DNA of 64,000 bases from Holophagae bacterium (GTDB lineage Bacteria > Acidobacteriota > Holophagae > Acanthopleuribacterales > Acanthopleuribacteraceae). The notes under the pieces were generated by a model. The model ran no database searches. It worked only from the letters and a program-made list of their open reading frames with translations, and was not told the origin of the DNA. Positions 52,554-62,359 of this stretch are shown here, in pieces (position 1 is the first letter of the stretch; each line of letters starts with the position of its first letter). The stretch covers positions 1 through 64,000 of the forward strand of contig JAUIFE010000017.1 of the NCBI GenBank assembly GCA_030429565.1, written 5' to 3'. The translations under genes and the position numbers were made by a program.

Positions 52554-54188
52554 ATGTCCAATGCTTTTTATAAGGTCCCCACGCCCCAAAACGAGACCAT
52601 TCTGAACTATGCACCTGGCAGTGCCGAGCGGGCTGAATTAAAAGCCACTTTGGAAAAAATGACCGCGGAAACCATCGAGATCCCTCTGATCATCGGTGGG
52701 CGCGAAGTGAAAACTGGAAATCTTGCCGATTGTGTGATGCCCCACAACCACAAAAAAGTTGTGGCGCGTTACCACCAAGCCGATGCGAGCCATGTTGCGC
52801 AAGCGATTGAAGCCGCGGCCGAAGCTTGGAAAACCTGGTCGGAAATGCCGTGGCAGGAACGTGCCGGTGTCTTTTTGAAAGCGGCCGAATTGTTGGCGGG
52901 CCCTTATCGCCAAGTGCTTAACGCCGCCACCATGATGAGTCAGGGCAAAACCTGCTTTCAGGCGGAAATTGATTCGGCTTGTGAGTTGATTGACTTCTTG
53001 CGTTTCAACACCGCTTACATGACCGAAATCTACCAGGACCAGCCTTTGTACTCGCCTGCGCCGACCTGGAACCGTTCCGAACACCGCGCGCTCGAAGGCT
53101 TCATTTTTGCCATTACCCCGTTTAACTTCACCGCGATTGCCGCCAATCTGTGCGCCTCCCCCGCGATGATGGGTAACGTTGTGCTCTGGAAACCTTCCGA
53201 CACAGCCGTTTACAGTGGCTACCACATCATGAAGCTCTGGCACGAGGCCGGTTTGCCCGACGGCGTCATCAACTTCATTCCCGGCCCGCCTCAGGAAATC
53301 GGTGCGGCCGCCCTGAACCACCGCGATCTGGCCGGCGTCCACTTTACCGGCAGCACCAAAACCTTCCAATACCTCTGGAAATCAATCGGTGACAACATCG
53401 AGAACTACCGTTCCTATCCGCGTTTGGTGGGTGAAACCGGTGGTAAAGATTTCATCTTCGCTCACGAGAGCTCTGACGTACAGGCCTTGGCGGTTGCCAT
53501 GGTGCGCGGTGCTTTTGAGTTTAGTGGTCAAAAATGTTCGGCTGCTTCCCGAGCCTACGTGCCCAGCACGATTTGGCCTGAGGTCAAAAAACGGGTTGGC
53601 GCCATGATGGCCGAACTCACCATGGGCGACGTCTCCGACTTCAGTAACTTCATGGGTGCGGTGATCGATCAGCGTTCGTTCGACAAGTGTTCCGCTTACA
53701 TTGCCCATGCGCGCGAAGCGGCCGACGCCGAGATCGCGTTTGGCGGTGATACCGATGGTTCGACCGGTTTCTTTGTTCAGCCAACTGTGATCGAGACCAC
53801 CAACCCGCACTACAAGAGCATGTGCGAAGAAATCTTTGGCCCAATCTTGACCGTTTACCCTTACGATCCGGCAAAATTGGACGAAACCTTAGAGTTGTGT
53901 GACAGCACGTCGCCTTACGCGCTGACCGGTGCTATCTTCGGCCGGGATCGCGGTGATCTGGTGAAGATGGCCGACCGCTTGAAACACGCCGCGGGCAACT
54001 TCTACATCAACGATAAACCGACTGGTGCCGTCGTTGGCCAGCAGCCGTTCGGTGGTGGTCGCGCCTCCGGCACCAACGATAAAGCAGGTAGTCGCTTGAA
54101 CTTACTGAAATGGACCAGTGCACGCAGCATTAAGGAAAACTTTGTGCCGCCGCATCAGCACCCCTATCCACATATGCTGGATTCCTAA
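52554..54188 (+). CDS. pruA: 1-pyrroline-5-carboxylate dehydrogenase (ALDH4A1-type)
   Basis: The 544-residue NAD-dependent aldehyde dehydrogenase performs the last step of proline breakdown, oxidising glutamate semialdehyde to glutamate. The catalytic Cys328 is in FSGQKCSAASR and the general base Glu294 in VGETGGKDF. FAITPFNFTAIAANL and VHFTGSTKTF are typical of the long mitochondrial-type P5CDH. The ATG at 52554 follows GGAAGGAG. No PutA-like proline dehydrogenase domain is fused and none is adjacent, so the partner must lie elsewhere. Confidence 0.94.
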   Translation: MSNAFYKVPTPQNETILNYAPGSAERAELKATLEKMTAETIEIPLIIGGREVKTGNLADCVMPHNHKKVVARYHQADASHVAQAIEAAAEAWKTWSEMPWQERAGVFLKAAELLAGPYRQVLNAATMMSQGKTCFQAEIDSACELIDFLRFNTAYMTEIYQDQPLYSPAPTWNRSEHRALEGFIFAITPFNFTAIAANLCASPAMMGNVVLWKPSDTAVYSGYHIMKLWHEAGLPDGVINFIPGPPQEIGAAALNHRDLAGVHFTGSTKTFQYLWKSIGDNIENYRSYPRLVGETGGKDFIFAHESSDVQALAVAMVRGAFEFSGQKCSAASRAYVPSTIWPEVKKRVGAMMAELTMGDVSDFSNFMGAVIDQRSFDKCSAYIAHAREAADAEIAFGGDTDGSTGFFVQPTVIETTNPHYKSMCEEIFGPILTVYPYDPAKLDETLELCDSTSPYALTGAIFGRDRGDLVKMADRLKHAAGNFYINDKPTGAVVGQQPFGGGRASGTNDKAGSRLNLLKWTSARSIKENFVPPHQHPYPHMLDS

Positions 54189-54204
54189 GCCGTTTTACGG
54201 CATG

Positions 54205-54236
54205 CTTGAAGGGAGTCGCTTCGGGCTCCCTTCAAG
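54205..54236 (+). terminator. Hairpin after pruA
   Basis: An 11-bp perfect stem CTTGAAGGGAG / CTCCCTTCAAG with a 10-base loop, 17 bp after the pruA stop. The T-tract after it is weak (TTCCGTTT). Confidence 0.65.
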
Positions 54237-54271
54237 TTCCGTTTGCCAACCTTGGTTGAAAAGGACCCTTT

Positions 54272-55396
54272 ATGAGTTTAACCGGCAATATTTCGACGAT
54301 GTCCCTCGCCGAAGTGTTTCAGTGGCTGCACAGCGGTCGCAAAACCGGCACCCTGCATGTTGACGGCCCCGACGGTCTCAAAAAGGACGTGTTTTTTGGG
54401 GACGGAATGATTAATTCCGCTTCATCAAGCGATCCGCGTGAGCTGATCGGCCAGTTTTTACTCGTGAGCAACCAAATAACAGAACAGCAACTATCCGAGG
54501 CACTTGAGCGACAAAAGCGCGACCACGTTTTGCTGGGTAAAATTCTGGTTCAGCAGAACATTATCACTAAAGAAGAACTGCACGAGCTGCTGACGACCAT
54601 CTCCGAAGAGATTATTTACGACTTGTTCCTTTGGAAAGAAGGCAAGTTCGAGTTTTTTGACGGCTCTTTGCCGGATCGCGAAATACCCCAACTCAGTCTC
54701 GATGTGACCCACATCGTATTAGAAGGGGCGCGGCGTGAAGACGAATGGGATCGCGTTAAAGACGTTATTCCAGAAGCCGCGACGATTTTGCGGCCCAACG
54801 TTGAAAAAATTATCCCCCACCTGCCGCTCGACTCGCGTTATGCGCGCTTGTTGTCATTGGTTAATGGTGCGCGCAATGTCGAAGACATCACGCGTCTGTT
54901 TAAATCGACGCGTTTTGAGGTGTCACGGCTTTTACTCGACTTACACGAAGCCGGCATGATTGAGGTCGGGAGCCACCGCCACTTGATGATCCAACCACCG
55001 TCGACCTCAAACCACGATCCGGTCAAAGATCTCATTGCCCAGGTTGAGGGCTTTTTGGATGAAGGCCGTTTGGAAGAGGCCGAGCGGGTTTTGCAAAAAT
55101 TACTGACAGTGGCGCCCAACAACAGCCGCGTGCAAAAGCTGCGCGGCCTCATTCAAGACAAACGCTATGAGACGACCGCTAAGCAGGTGATCAACCCCGA
55201 CGCCGTGCCGGTTTTGGCGATGGACGTCGGTGCGATTACGCGGTTAGATTTGAGTCCGGAAGCCGGGTTTATCGTGTCGCGGATCAACGGGGCTTGGGAC
55301 GTCAAATCAATCATTAAGATTTCCCCGTTCGAAGAGTCTCTATGCCTCAAGATTTTTAAGAACTTCCTGGACAATGGGGTAATTACCTTCAAATGA
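54272..55396 (+). CDS. DUF4388 (PatA N-terminal-like) protein
   Basis: The 374-residue cytoplasmic protein opens with a DUF4388 domain (about 1-100: SLTGNISTMSLAEVFQWLHSG, KTGTLHV, FFGDGMINSA), common in Acidobacteriota, deltaproteobacteria and cyanobacterial PatA. A linker with a LLGKILVQQNIITKEEL segment (Tat/GspE N-terminal-like) follows, then two winged-helix-like repeats and a TPR-like helical pair (about 255-290). Such proteins are thought to act in signalling or polar/motility complexes. Its stop overlaps the next gene's start by 4 bp (ATGA), so the two are translationally coupled. Confidence 0.8.
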   Translation: MSLTGNISTMSLAEVFQWLHSGRKTGTLHVDGPDGLKKDVFFGDGMINSASSSDPRELIGQFLLVSNQITEQQLSEALERQKRDHVLLGKILVQQNIITKEELHELLTTISEEIIYDLFLWKEGKFEFFDGSLPDREIPQLSLDVTHIVLEGARREDEWDRVKDVIPEAATILRPNVEKIIPHLPLDSRYARLLSLVNGARNVEDITRLFKSTRFEVSRLLLDLHEAGMIEVGSHRHLMIQPPSTSNHDPVKDLIAQVEGFLDEGRLEEAERVLQKLLTVAPNNSRVQKLRGLIQDKRYETTAKQVINPDAVPVLAMDVGAITRLDLSPEAGFIVSRINGAWDVKSIIKISPFEESLCLKIFKNFLDNGVITFK

Positions 55397-56559
55397 GCGA
55401 ATCTTCCAAGGAATCTCAATCGTTTGATTTCGACGAAATCGAACTGAAAACCGATACGCCGATTCACCGCACCAAAGCCGAGGCGCCTGAACCGGTGGAC
55501 GAAGGCGACACCGCCCGGCCCGCGCCCAGCCGCTTGCCCCTGATTTTGGTGACGCTGCTCTTTTTGGCCGCCGGCGCCGGGGCTTTTTATCTCTTCCGCG
55601 AGAACGCCCGCCTTCAAGCGCTACTGGTTGACAGTGAGCGGCTTGGGGCCGATACCCGCGACAGCTTGACGATGTCCAATCAGTCCTTGGAGCAGGCCGA
55701 AAAACAGGTCAGTGCTTTGACCGAACAACTTAATGGTGCCCAGCAGAAGCTCTCCGAGATGGAAGCGCTCACCAAAAACCTCAATGCCGACAGCAAAAGT
55801 CGCCTTGAGGATTTGCGCCAACGGGAGAAGGCTCTGGCCGAGGTCAAAAAAACACGCGACGACCTACAAAAAAAATTAAAACAGGCGCAAAGCAAAGTCG
55901 CCGGCCTAACCGGCGAACGCGAAACCCTGCAGACTCAGTTAGACGAAGTGAAGCGAGAATTCAGCGCTCAGCAAAAGGCGTGGCAAGGTGAACGGGATGA
56001 CCTGACCCGCCAATATGCCGCCAACATTGCCAATTTGGAAAAAGCTCAAGAGCAGGCTCGTTCCGAACGTGCCGAAGCGCAGCGGGATTTGAAAGAAGCT
56101 CAAGCTCTGCTCAAAGAAGAATCCCAAGCGGGCCGTCAAATTATTGCCGAAAACAGCCAACTCAAGAGCCGCCTTGAAACCGCCAACCAAGATATGGCCG
56201 GCCTACGCAAGGAGCGCGACCAGATCGCCGAACGTCTGGAGAAAGCGAAGGGGCAAATGGCGGTTTATACCGGCAAGTTGGTACCTTTTTCTGAAAATAC
56301 CGGTGGTTTGCAACTGTTGTTCCGCGAACCGCTTCCCGAGGACGTCAAGTTTCCGCGTCGTCAGTCGCCGATTTTGGTGCGGGCGCTCATTAGTGATACC
56401 GGTGCCGTTGAAAAGGCCTTTATCGACCGGGATCAGGTGGTCGAAGGGCCCCTTGCTCAAGCCGTCATTCGCGCCGCTTATCGCTACAAGTTTTCGCCGC
56501 CGACGCTTGAAGGCAAAAAAGTCAAAACCTGGCATGCCTTTTTGGTTGGTCCCAACTAA
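55393..56559 (+). CDS. Membrane-anchored coiled-coil protein with TonB_C-like domain
   Basis: The 388-residue protein has a short acidic cytoplasmic N-terminus, one TM helix (about 49-68), a long coiled coil (about 70-300; many Glu/Lys/Gln heptads) and a compact C-terminal domain (about 300-388). The last resembles TonB_C: ILVRALISDTGAVEKAFID, then AVIRAAYRYKFSPPTLEGKKV. It overlaps the upstream DUF4388 gene by 4 bp. The likely topology places the coiled coil and C-terminal domain in the periplasm. It may span the periplasm mechanically; no TolA or TonB family assignment is secure. Confidence 0.7.
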   Translation: MSESSKESQSFDFDEIELKTDTPIHRTKAEAPEPVDEGDTARPAPSRLPLILVTLLFLAAGAGAFYLFRENARLQALLVDSERLGADTRDSLTMSNQSLEQAEKQVSALTEQLNGAQQKLSEMEALTKNLNADSKSRLEDLRQREKALAEVKKTRDDLQKKLKQAQSKVAGLTGERETLQTQLDEVKREFSAQQKAWQGERDDLTRQYAANIANLEKAQEQARSERAEAQRDLKEAQALLKEESQAGRQIIAENSQLKSRLETANQDMAGLRKERDQIAERLEKAKGQMAVYTGKLVPFSENTGGLQLLFREPLPEDVKFPRRQSPILVRALISDTGAVEKAFIDRDQVVEGPLAQAVIRAAYRYKFSPPTLEGKKVKTWHAFLVGPN

Positions 56560-56723
56560 AGGCTCGGGCTTGGCTTTGCCGCCCGGATTTGTGAAGATGG
56601 AAGCGGTCGGCCGCCTTTTAGGCCGCCTGAGCCGGTTTTTCGATTGACCGGCGTGGGCCGCTCGTAACCTTGGGCGTTTGGGAATACACGAGTTCTTAGT
56701 GTGGATGACGAACTGGAGGGGAG

Positions 56724-58691
56724 ATGGCTGACGGCGTTACCTTGGTCAAAGAAGCATTGGCCATATCAACGGTCGTGGGGCGTTACGTCAAGCTTGAACG
56801 ACGCGGTAATCGCCTCGCGTGCTGTTGTCCGATTCACGGCGAGAAAACGCCGAGCTGTTACGTCGACGACCAAAAGGGTTATTTCCATTGTTTCGGTTGT
56901 GGGCGCGGCGGCGACATGATCAAGTTCGTCATGGAAATCGAGAACATGGCGTTCCCAGATGCCCTCGAGTTCTTGGCCGATATCGCCGGCATTGAGTTGC
57001 CCAAACGCGGCGCGCGCGGGCCGGGTCGCGACGTCATTGAAGCACTGCGGACCATCAACATGGCTGCGAAGGAATACTTTCACCGGTTGTTACTGCAAAA
57101 CAAACCGGCGTTGGCTTACCTCAAAGATCGCGGCATTAGCGACAACACCATTCGCTTGTTTAAGCTGGGCTACGCCGCCAACGCTTGGGACGGCCTGCTC
57201 AACCATATGCACGGCCGTTTTGACGAGAAACTCTTGCGCCAGTCGGGATTGTTTAAAGACGGCCGTAGCGGCAAACCCTATGACTTGTTTCGCGATCGGG
57301 TGATGTTCCCCATTAGCGACGCCTATGGAAATGTGATTGCTTTTGGCGGGCGCTTGATCGAAGGCGACGGGCCCAAGTACATCAATAGTCCGGAAACACC
57401 GCTATATACCAAGGGTCGCCATCTCTACAACTTGGACTTTGCCAAACCCTACCTCAAGCGCGAGGCGACCGTGGTCGTCTGCGAAGGGTACATGGACGTG
57501 ATTCAGGTCTACCAAGCCGGCATCGGTGCCGTGATTGCCTGCTTGGGGACCGCCTTTACCCCGCAACAGGCCAAACTTTTAAAACGATATGCCAAGCGTA
57601 TTCTGCTAAATTTCGATAGCGATAAAGCCGGATTTAAAGCCGCCCGCGCTTCGATTGAGGTTTTCCTCAAAGAGGACGCCGATATTGGTGTCGTTACTTT
57701 GCCCGACAATCTCGATCCCGATGATTTCATACAACGCGACGGTCTTGAGGCTTACCGCCGCCGTTTGGACCAAGCTGACGACTTCTTCCAATACCTGCTG
57801 CACTTTTTAGGTGGTGACCGCGATTTAAGCGACGACCCGCACGCCCAGTCTCAAGTGGCCCGTGAATTGGGCGGGACTGTTGCCCTGATCAAAGACGAAA
57901 TCGTGCGCGAAAGTTATATGGGCAAGTTGTCTGAAGCACTTAAGATCCGCAAAAGCGTCCTGGCCCACGTTATTAAGGCGCCGCCGAAACCCGCCCCGAA
58001 GCCCGCACCGAAGCCCGCGCCTGCGCCGGCGGTAGCTCAAAGCTCGCCGCGTCAAGGCTCTGGGCGTGGTGATCGCGCCGTACCACCCTCGCCTTCAAGT
58101 GCCGGTGGCGACGATCCTTATTTCCACGAAGAATTTCATCCGATTGACGAATTTGGCGACGATGGCTTTGAACCCATTTTTGATGATTTCGAACCCGATT
58201 ACGATGCGGCACCGCGGTCACCCGCACCCGAGCCGTCACGACCCGCGCCACCACCACCCGCGACCGGGTTTAACGAAACAGAGAAACAGTTTTTGTATCA
58301 GGTCATGAATCACGAGGACTACACCGCTCAACTCGACAGCGAAACACGGGGCATTTTGCCACAGGTTTTGGCGACCTTGTTTCACGACCGCACCTGGGTT
58401 TTGGAATTTCTAAATGAAGATCGTGGCTTGGACTTTGAGCGCCAATTAGAAGTGGTCCCCGAATCCTGCCGCGGCTTTTTGCGTGAGATCAACGTGATCG
58501 GCGCCTATGAAAAGTTAGAGGGTGACCAGTTGGCGACCATGGTGATGGACCTACTCAAAACCATGATCAAAAAGCAAGTGGCGATTAATCGCCAACGCCT
58601 CCGGAATTTACCGATCACGGCCGATGATCAAAAACGCGCCTTAATGCGGCAGAACGCCCAACTTAACGCGCAATACCACAAGGTTGGTTAA
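56724..58691 (+). CDS. dnaG: DNA primase
   Basis: The 655-residue enzyme makes RNA primers at replication forks. The CHC2 zinc-binding domain has ligands Cys35, His38, Cys56 and Cys59 (CPIHGEKTPSC, FHCFGCG). The catalytic core includes EGYMDVIQVYQAG (Toprim Glu), GTAFTPQQA and FDSDKAG, where Ser replaces the more usual Gly of FDGDxAG. A linker of KPAP repeats (about 420-438) and a disordered acidic/Pro segment (to about 510) separate the core from a helical C-terminal helicase-binding region. ATG at 56724 follows GGAGGGGAG. The next gene starts directly after the stop codon. Confidence 0.96.
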   Translation: MADGVTLVKEALAISTVVGRYVKLERRGNRLACCCPIHGEKTPSCYVDDQKGYFHCFGCGRGGDMIKFVMEIENMAFPDALEFLADIAGIELPKRGARGPGRDVIEALRTINMAAKEYFHRLLLQNKPALAYLKDRGISDNTIRLFKLGYAANAWDGLLNHMHGRFDEKLLRQSGLFKDGRSGKPYDLFRDRVMFPISDAYGNVIAFGGRLIEGDGPKYINSPETPLYTKGRHLYNLDFAKPYLKREATVVVCEGYMDVIQVYQAGIGAVIACLGTAFTPQQAKLLKRYAKRILLNFDSDKAGFKAARASIEVFLKEDADIGVVTLPDNLDPDDFIQRDGLEAYRRRLDQADDFFQYLLHFLGGDRDLSDDPHAQSQVARELGGTVALIKDEIVRESYMGKLSEALKIRKSVLAHVIKAPPKPAPKPAPKPAPAPAVAQSSPRQGSGRGDRAVPPSPSSAGGDDPYFHEEFHPIDEFGDDGFEPIFDDFEPDYDAAPRSPAPEPSRPAPPPPATGFNETEKQFLYQVMNHEDYTAQLDSETRGILPQVLATLFHDRTWVLEFLNEDRGLDFERQLEVVPESCRGFLREINVIGAYEKLEGDQLATMVMDLLKTMIKKQVAINRQRLRNLPITADDQKRALMRQNAQLNAQYHKVG

Positions 58692-59549
58692 ATGAGCCGG
58701 CAGGGTTGGTGGTTACTGGGTCTCATGCTACTGCCGGCAATGGCCGGCGACGGCGGCCCCGCGGCGGAAAGTCCCGCTGCCTATCGGGCCCTACCGGAAA
58801 CCGAGGCCGACTTTAATCGGGTCCTGCGTGGCCTTGAAACTGCTGTTTTGCGGTTCAATGCGGGTGAGCGCAACGGCGATGTCGCCGCCTTGCTGCCGGC
58901 CCTTGCCAAGCTGAAAGAGGCGGTACAGGGTGAAACGGCCTTCTCCATTCCGCGTTTTTCCGAATCCGAATCAGTGTTGGATGTGGTTGACTCGTTGTTT
59001 TTCGGGCAGTACCCGGTATTGCCGCCGGAAATTAAAGACGGTGAGCACTGGCGCTTTGAGACGATTCGCTTCGAGGTGAAACCTCGCCACATGTATGTGT
59101 TTGCCGTTAGCTTCAAAGCTTCGCGCACGATTCGCTTAAAATCGGTCACCCTGGTATTCCGTGACGGCACTAAAATCGAGCATCAGCCCTGGAAAAAAAG
59201 TGAAGACGATAACGGTGAAGCCTTTCGTAAGCGGCTGTATTTACCATGGTTGAATGTTTATGATAAGGATGAGGCGCGCGTTGCCAAACCCCTTGCCGCC
59301 GTTGAAATTCTCGGCTCGGCCCAAGACGCCGGCTTTGAGGCGCTGCTTGATTTTCGCGTCAAAATTCCCGATATCGAGGCCGAGCCCCATGCTGAAACGC
59401 TGGCGCTCCTGGCCCGCATGAAACGCGATTGGGGGCGGCGGCCGCTCAATGCCGAAAACCTGAATTTATGTTTGAGCGAAATGAGGACCCTCGCACGCTA
59501 TTTATCCGTGCCTTTTAGCGCGCGCGCGGTGGCCGTTCAGGCGCCCTAA
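58692..59549 (+). CDS. Exported protein of unknown function downstream of dnaG
   Basis: The 285-residue protein begins at the base after the dnaG stop (TAA ATG), so it is likely translated by coupling. A signal peptide covers about 1-19 (LLPAMAGDG). The mature part has an N-terminal helical stretch, then a beta-rich domain (about 95-225) with FEVKPRHMYVFAVSFKAS and TLVFRDGTKIEHQPW. No cysteine pairs, catalytic motif or known family is seen. Replication context is probably incidental. It ends the transcript; the following 546 bp have no clear gene. Confidence 0.75.
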   Translation: MSRQGWWLLGLMLLPAMAGDGGPAAESPAAYRALPETEADFNRVLRGLETAVLRFNAGERNGDVAALLPALAKLKEAVQGETAFSIPRFSESESVLDVVDSLFFGQYPVLPPEIKDGEHWRFETIRFEVKPRHMYVFAVSFKASRTIRLKSVTLVFRDGTKIEHQPWKKSEDDNGEAFRKRLYLPWLNVYDKDEARVAKPLAAVEILGSAQDAGFEALLDFRVKIPDIEAEPHAETLALLARMKRDWGRRPLNAENLNLCLSEMRTLARYLSVPFSARAVAVQAP

Positions 59550-60095
59550 AAGCCGCCTGTCAATTAACGGCGAGACTTTGCCATTGATCCAAACGCGCGG
59601 ATGTGGGTCAATAGAGCACAAGCATTATTCGACAGATGTTCTTGGCTGTTTCGCGAAACCACCGTGCCGCGTCGTCCTGGCGCCGCCATGCCTTGTGCCG
59701 CGCGGTAAATGGCCGTTGCTGTGTCATAACGGTTATCTTTCGGTTGCCTCGCGAGCGCCCTTTCAACCGCCAACCCCGGCCTGCCGGTGGCGTGCCGATG
59801 ACGCGTGCCGCGCTCCTTTCCGGCGGGGCCTCGTCAAACTGGAAAATTTTGATAAACGGGTGCGAACGCACTTGGTTGACGACCTAAAGCCTTTGTTGTG
59901 AAGTTCTTCAGTGGATTGCGCGGCAAGCTATCACGTCGATATCGGCGCGACTTCGCCGGTCGTCACTTCCGTCACATCATTCCGTTCTGAAAACCTGCAT
60001 GCTTGATCTAACCAAGCTCCACCCCGACTTTACCTGTTGCCGCGATAAAGGCAGCAGCGTCACGAAACCCAACTTTCAAAAAAGGAATAGGTGCT
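59550..60095. other. Intergenic region upstream of the Ig-repeat gene
   Basis: No gene is well supported. On the minus strand 59608-59871 an 87-residue frame starts at GTG without a ribosome-binding site and translates to an Arg-rich sequence, so it is not called. Possible leader or spacer; no RNA fold recognised. Confidence 0.4.
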
Positions 60096-62267
60096 ATGAA
60101 GGATATCGTTCGGCATTTGCTCAGAGGTTCTCGGATTTATCTCGTGTGCCTCCTGTTCGCGACATTGGCGATGCCCGCCTCGGCGCAGATCCGCTTGATC
60201 ATGCGCGGTGATTTTCAATTTTGCGTTTCCGAAATTACCAACCAGCGCTGTGTACAAATACCTGTAAGCATGGTCGATCCCGTTGGCGGCACGCCCATTA
60301 GGCTCATTTCTATGACCGTGAAAATGGGCGGCAACGCAGACGAATTAGTTGGCCGCAGTAGCGGTAACTATTGGGTGACCAACTTTCGCCAGTCAACCAG
60401 CAATCCGACCCTTACCGGGATAACCAATCCGCCTACCGACCTAAGTAACCCGAGCGATTCGCCCAGTTCGCCTGATTGTTCCGGTGTTGACACCGTTAAT
60501 CCGGCAACCGAAGGCCAGGGGCCGTTGATTGACTTTGTTACCTATTCCGGTGCCTCCATTCCGCCCGAGGTTGCCAACAGTATTTCCAATCCGCCCGGCG
60601 GGCGTCGCATCGTCTGGATTGGGTTCGATACGCTGTTCACCACCACTCAGAATGAAGAAGTACTGTTGGCGGTGCTTGAGTTGCCGATCACTGCTAACCC
60701 CAATGCCTTTTCCTTGAGTATCAGCGGTACCACCGATGCCGAGACACCCGGCGGTAACGGGTACCAGGTTGCTGGGGAAAGTGAGATTACACCCTTCGAT
60801 GTGACCGAAGCCCAGGCCTCGATTGTGGTTACCGGTCCGCCCACGGTTTCAACCCAACCAACCGACCAGACCAACATCTGCACCGGCGACACCGTTCAAT
60901 TCACCGCCGCCTCCAATACCGGCGGCACCTTGAATTATCAGTGGCAAAAAGACACCGTTGACATCCCTGGTGCCACCAGCGCGACCTTGACGTTGAACAA
61001 TGTCACTGCCGCGAGTGCCGGTTCTTACCGCTGCCGCATCTCCTCGGATTGTGGTTCGGTCAACTCAAACCCCGCGCTCTTAACCATTCAGCCCGGCGTG
61101 ACGCTCAACCAGCAGCCGGCCAATGCCGACGTCTGTGAAGGCAATGCCGCTACTTTTACCGTCGATGCTTCCGGAGATGGTGCGATTTCTTATCAGTGGC
61201 TTTTGAACGGCAGTCCGATCGGCGGCGCCACCGCGACCTCGTATACCATCAACACGACGGCCCAAGGCGACGAGGGCACCTACGCCTGTCGCATTACCAG
61301 TGATTGCGGCACGATTACTTCGGCAGGTGCTACCTTAAACGTTGCCGTCGGCCCCGCGGTCACCACCCAACCGTCGGTGACAGGTGGCTTTTGTCTTGGT
61401 GCCACCGCGACCTTAACGGTCGCCGGCAGCACTGAAAGTACCTTGAGCTATCAGTGGTTAAAGGACAACAACCCCATGGACGGTGAAACTGCGGCGACTC
61501 TGACGCTGAGCAACCTGAGTGCCGGCGACGCCGCCGACTATGCCTGCCGCCTGACCGATAGCTGCGGCCAAGTGACCAGTAATGCCGCTACTGTTGTCAT
61601 CTCAGGTGATGTGTCGATCACCACTGCCAGTGGCGATGTGGAAGCCTGTCCCGGTGAATCGGCGACCTTTACGGTCACCGCCGCCGGCGACGGCCCGATC
61701 ACTTACCAATGGCGTTTGGACGGCGATATCGTACCCGGCGCCACCAATGCCACCCTTAACATTGCCACCGTGGGCGCCGGCGACGCCGGTGTTTACACTT
61801 GCGATGTGATCGGTCCTTGCAACCAAGTCACCAGTGCCGGTGCGCGTTTGTTTAGCACCTTCGAAGCGCTCATCACCGCGCCTAGTCTTTCCCAAGGTTT
61901 GGAGGTTTTGGTTTTGGGCAGCGACGTCATTTGTGGCGCGCCTGAATACAGCTATAGCTGGACCGTTGTTGGGGATGCCGCCGTGATTGGCGCCAACGCA
62001 ACCTTGGCTTTGGATCCGGCGCCGCAAGCCACCACCGCCTATCAATTAACCGTCACTGACGGCGGTGCCAACGAAGCATCCGACCAAGTAACGGTTTTGG
62101 TCAACGATATTTCGTTGGATCCCGACGGCGACGGCAACAACGACTTGGACGATCTGTATTTGCTCTGCGAAGAGTGGTCGCAAGGAAACCTTAACTTTGA
62201 TGTCGATCAGGACGGCTTCATGCGCGTTCTGGATATCATCCACTTCAACTGGGGCGCCCAGCCTTAA
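60096..62267 (+). CDS. Secreted protein with four Ig-like domains and a dockerin-like C-terminus
   Basis: The 723-residue protein has a signal peptide (about 1-30, ending PASAQ) and an N-terminal beta domain (about 31-245) of unknown family. Four Ig-like repeats follow (about 250-590), each with a first Cys after the opening strand, a YQW core and a YxC pair (for example GSYRCRI, GTYACRI, ADYACRL, GVYTCDV). A further PKD-like beta domain comes next. The end (about 672-723) has two Ca-binding-like loops, DPDGDGNNDLDD and DVDQDGFMRVLD, spaced as in type I dockerins. It is probably a surface adhesin or matrix protein. The start follows AAAAAGGAATAGGTGCT. A terminator lies just downstream. Confidence 0.85.
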   Translation: MKDIVRHLLRGSRIYLVCLLFATLAMPASAQIRLIMRGDFQFCVSEITNQRCVQIPVSMVDPVGGTPIRLISMTVKMGGNADELVGRSSGNYWVTNFRQSTSNPTLTGITNPPTDLSNPSDSPSSPDCSGVDTVNPATEGQGPLIDFVTYSGASIPPEVANSISNPPGGRRIVWIGFDTLFTTTQNEEVLLAVLELPITANPNAFSLSISGTTDAETPGGNGYQVAGESEITPFDVTEAQASIVVTGPPTVSTQPTDQTNICTGDTVQFTAASNTGGTLNYQWQKDTVDIPGATSATLTLNNVTAASAGSYRCRISSDCGSVNSNPALLTIQPGVTLNQQPANADVCEGNAATFTVDASGDGAISYQWLLNGSPIGGATATSYTINTTAQGDEGTYACRITSDCGTITSAGATLNVAVGPAVTTQPSVTGGFCLGATATLTVAGSTESTLSYQWLKDNNPMDGETAATLTLSNLSAGDAADYACRLTDSCGQVTSNAATVVISGDVSITTASGDVEACPGESATFTVTAAGDGPITYQWRLDGDIVPGATNATLNIATVGAGDAGVYTCDVIGPCNQVTSAGARLFSTFEALITAPSLSQGLEVLVLGSDVICGAPEYSYSWTVVGDAAVIGANATLALDPAPQATTAYQLTVTDGGANEASDQVTVLVNDISLDPDGDGNNDLDDLYLLCEEWSQGNLNFDVDQDGFMRVLDIIHFNWGAQP

Positions 62268-62295
62268 GATTTGAATCGCCCGTTAATGAAACCAA

Positions 62296-62329
62296 CCCCG
62301 CTCGGCCGCATGGCCTGGCGGGGTTTTTT
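62296..62329 (+). terminator. Rho-independent terminator
   Basis: CCCCGC (62296-62301) pairs with GCGGGG (62318-62323), with an inner GGCC/GGCC match, followed by six T. It lies 28 bp after the Ig-repeat gene. Confidence 0.85.
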
Positions 62330-62359
62330 ATTGGCCGTCGCGCAAAAAGGGTGGGCGGA

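Noticed and set aside
59608..59871. 87-residue Arg-rich frame on the minus strand
   Set aside because: GTG start without a Shine-Dalgarno sequence and no recognisable domain; could be part of a dispersed repeat, but only one copy is seen here.
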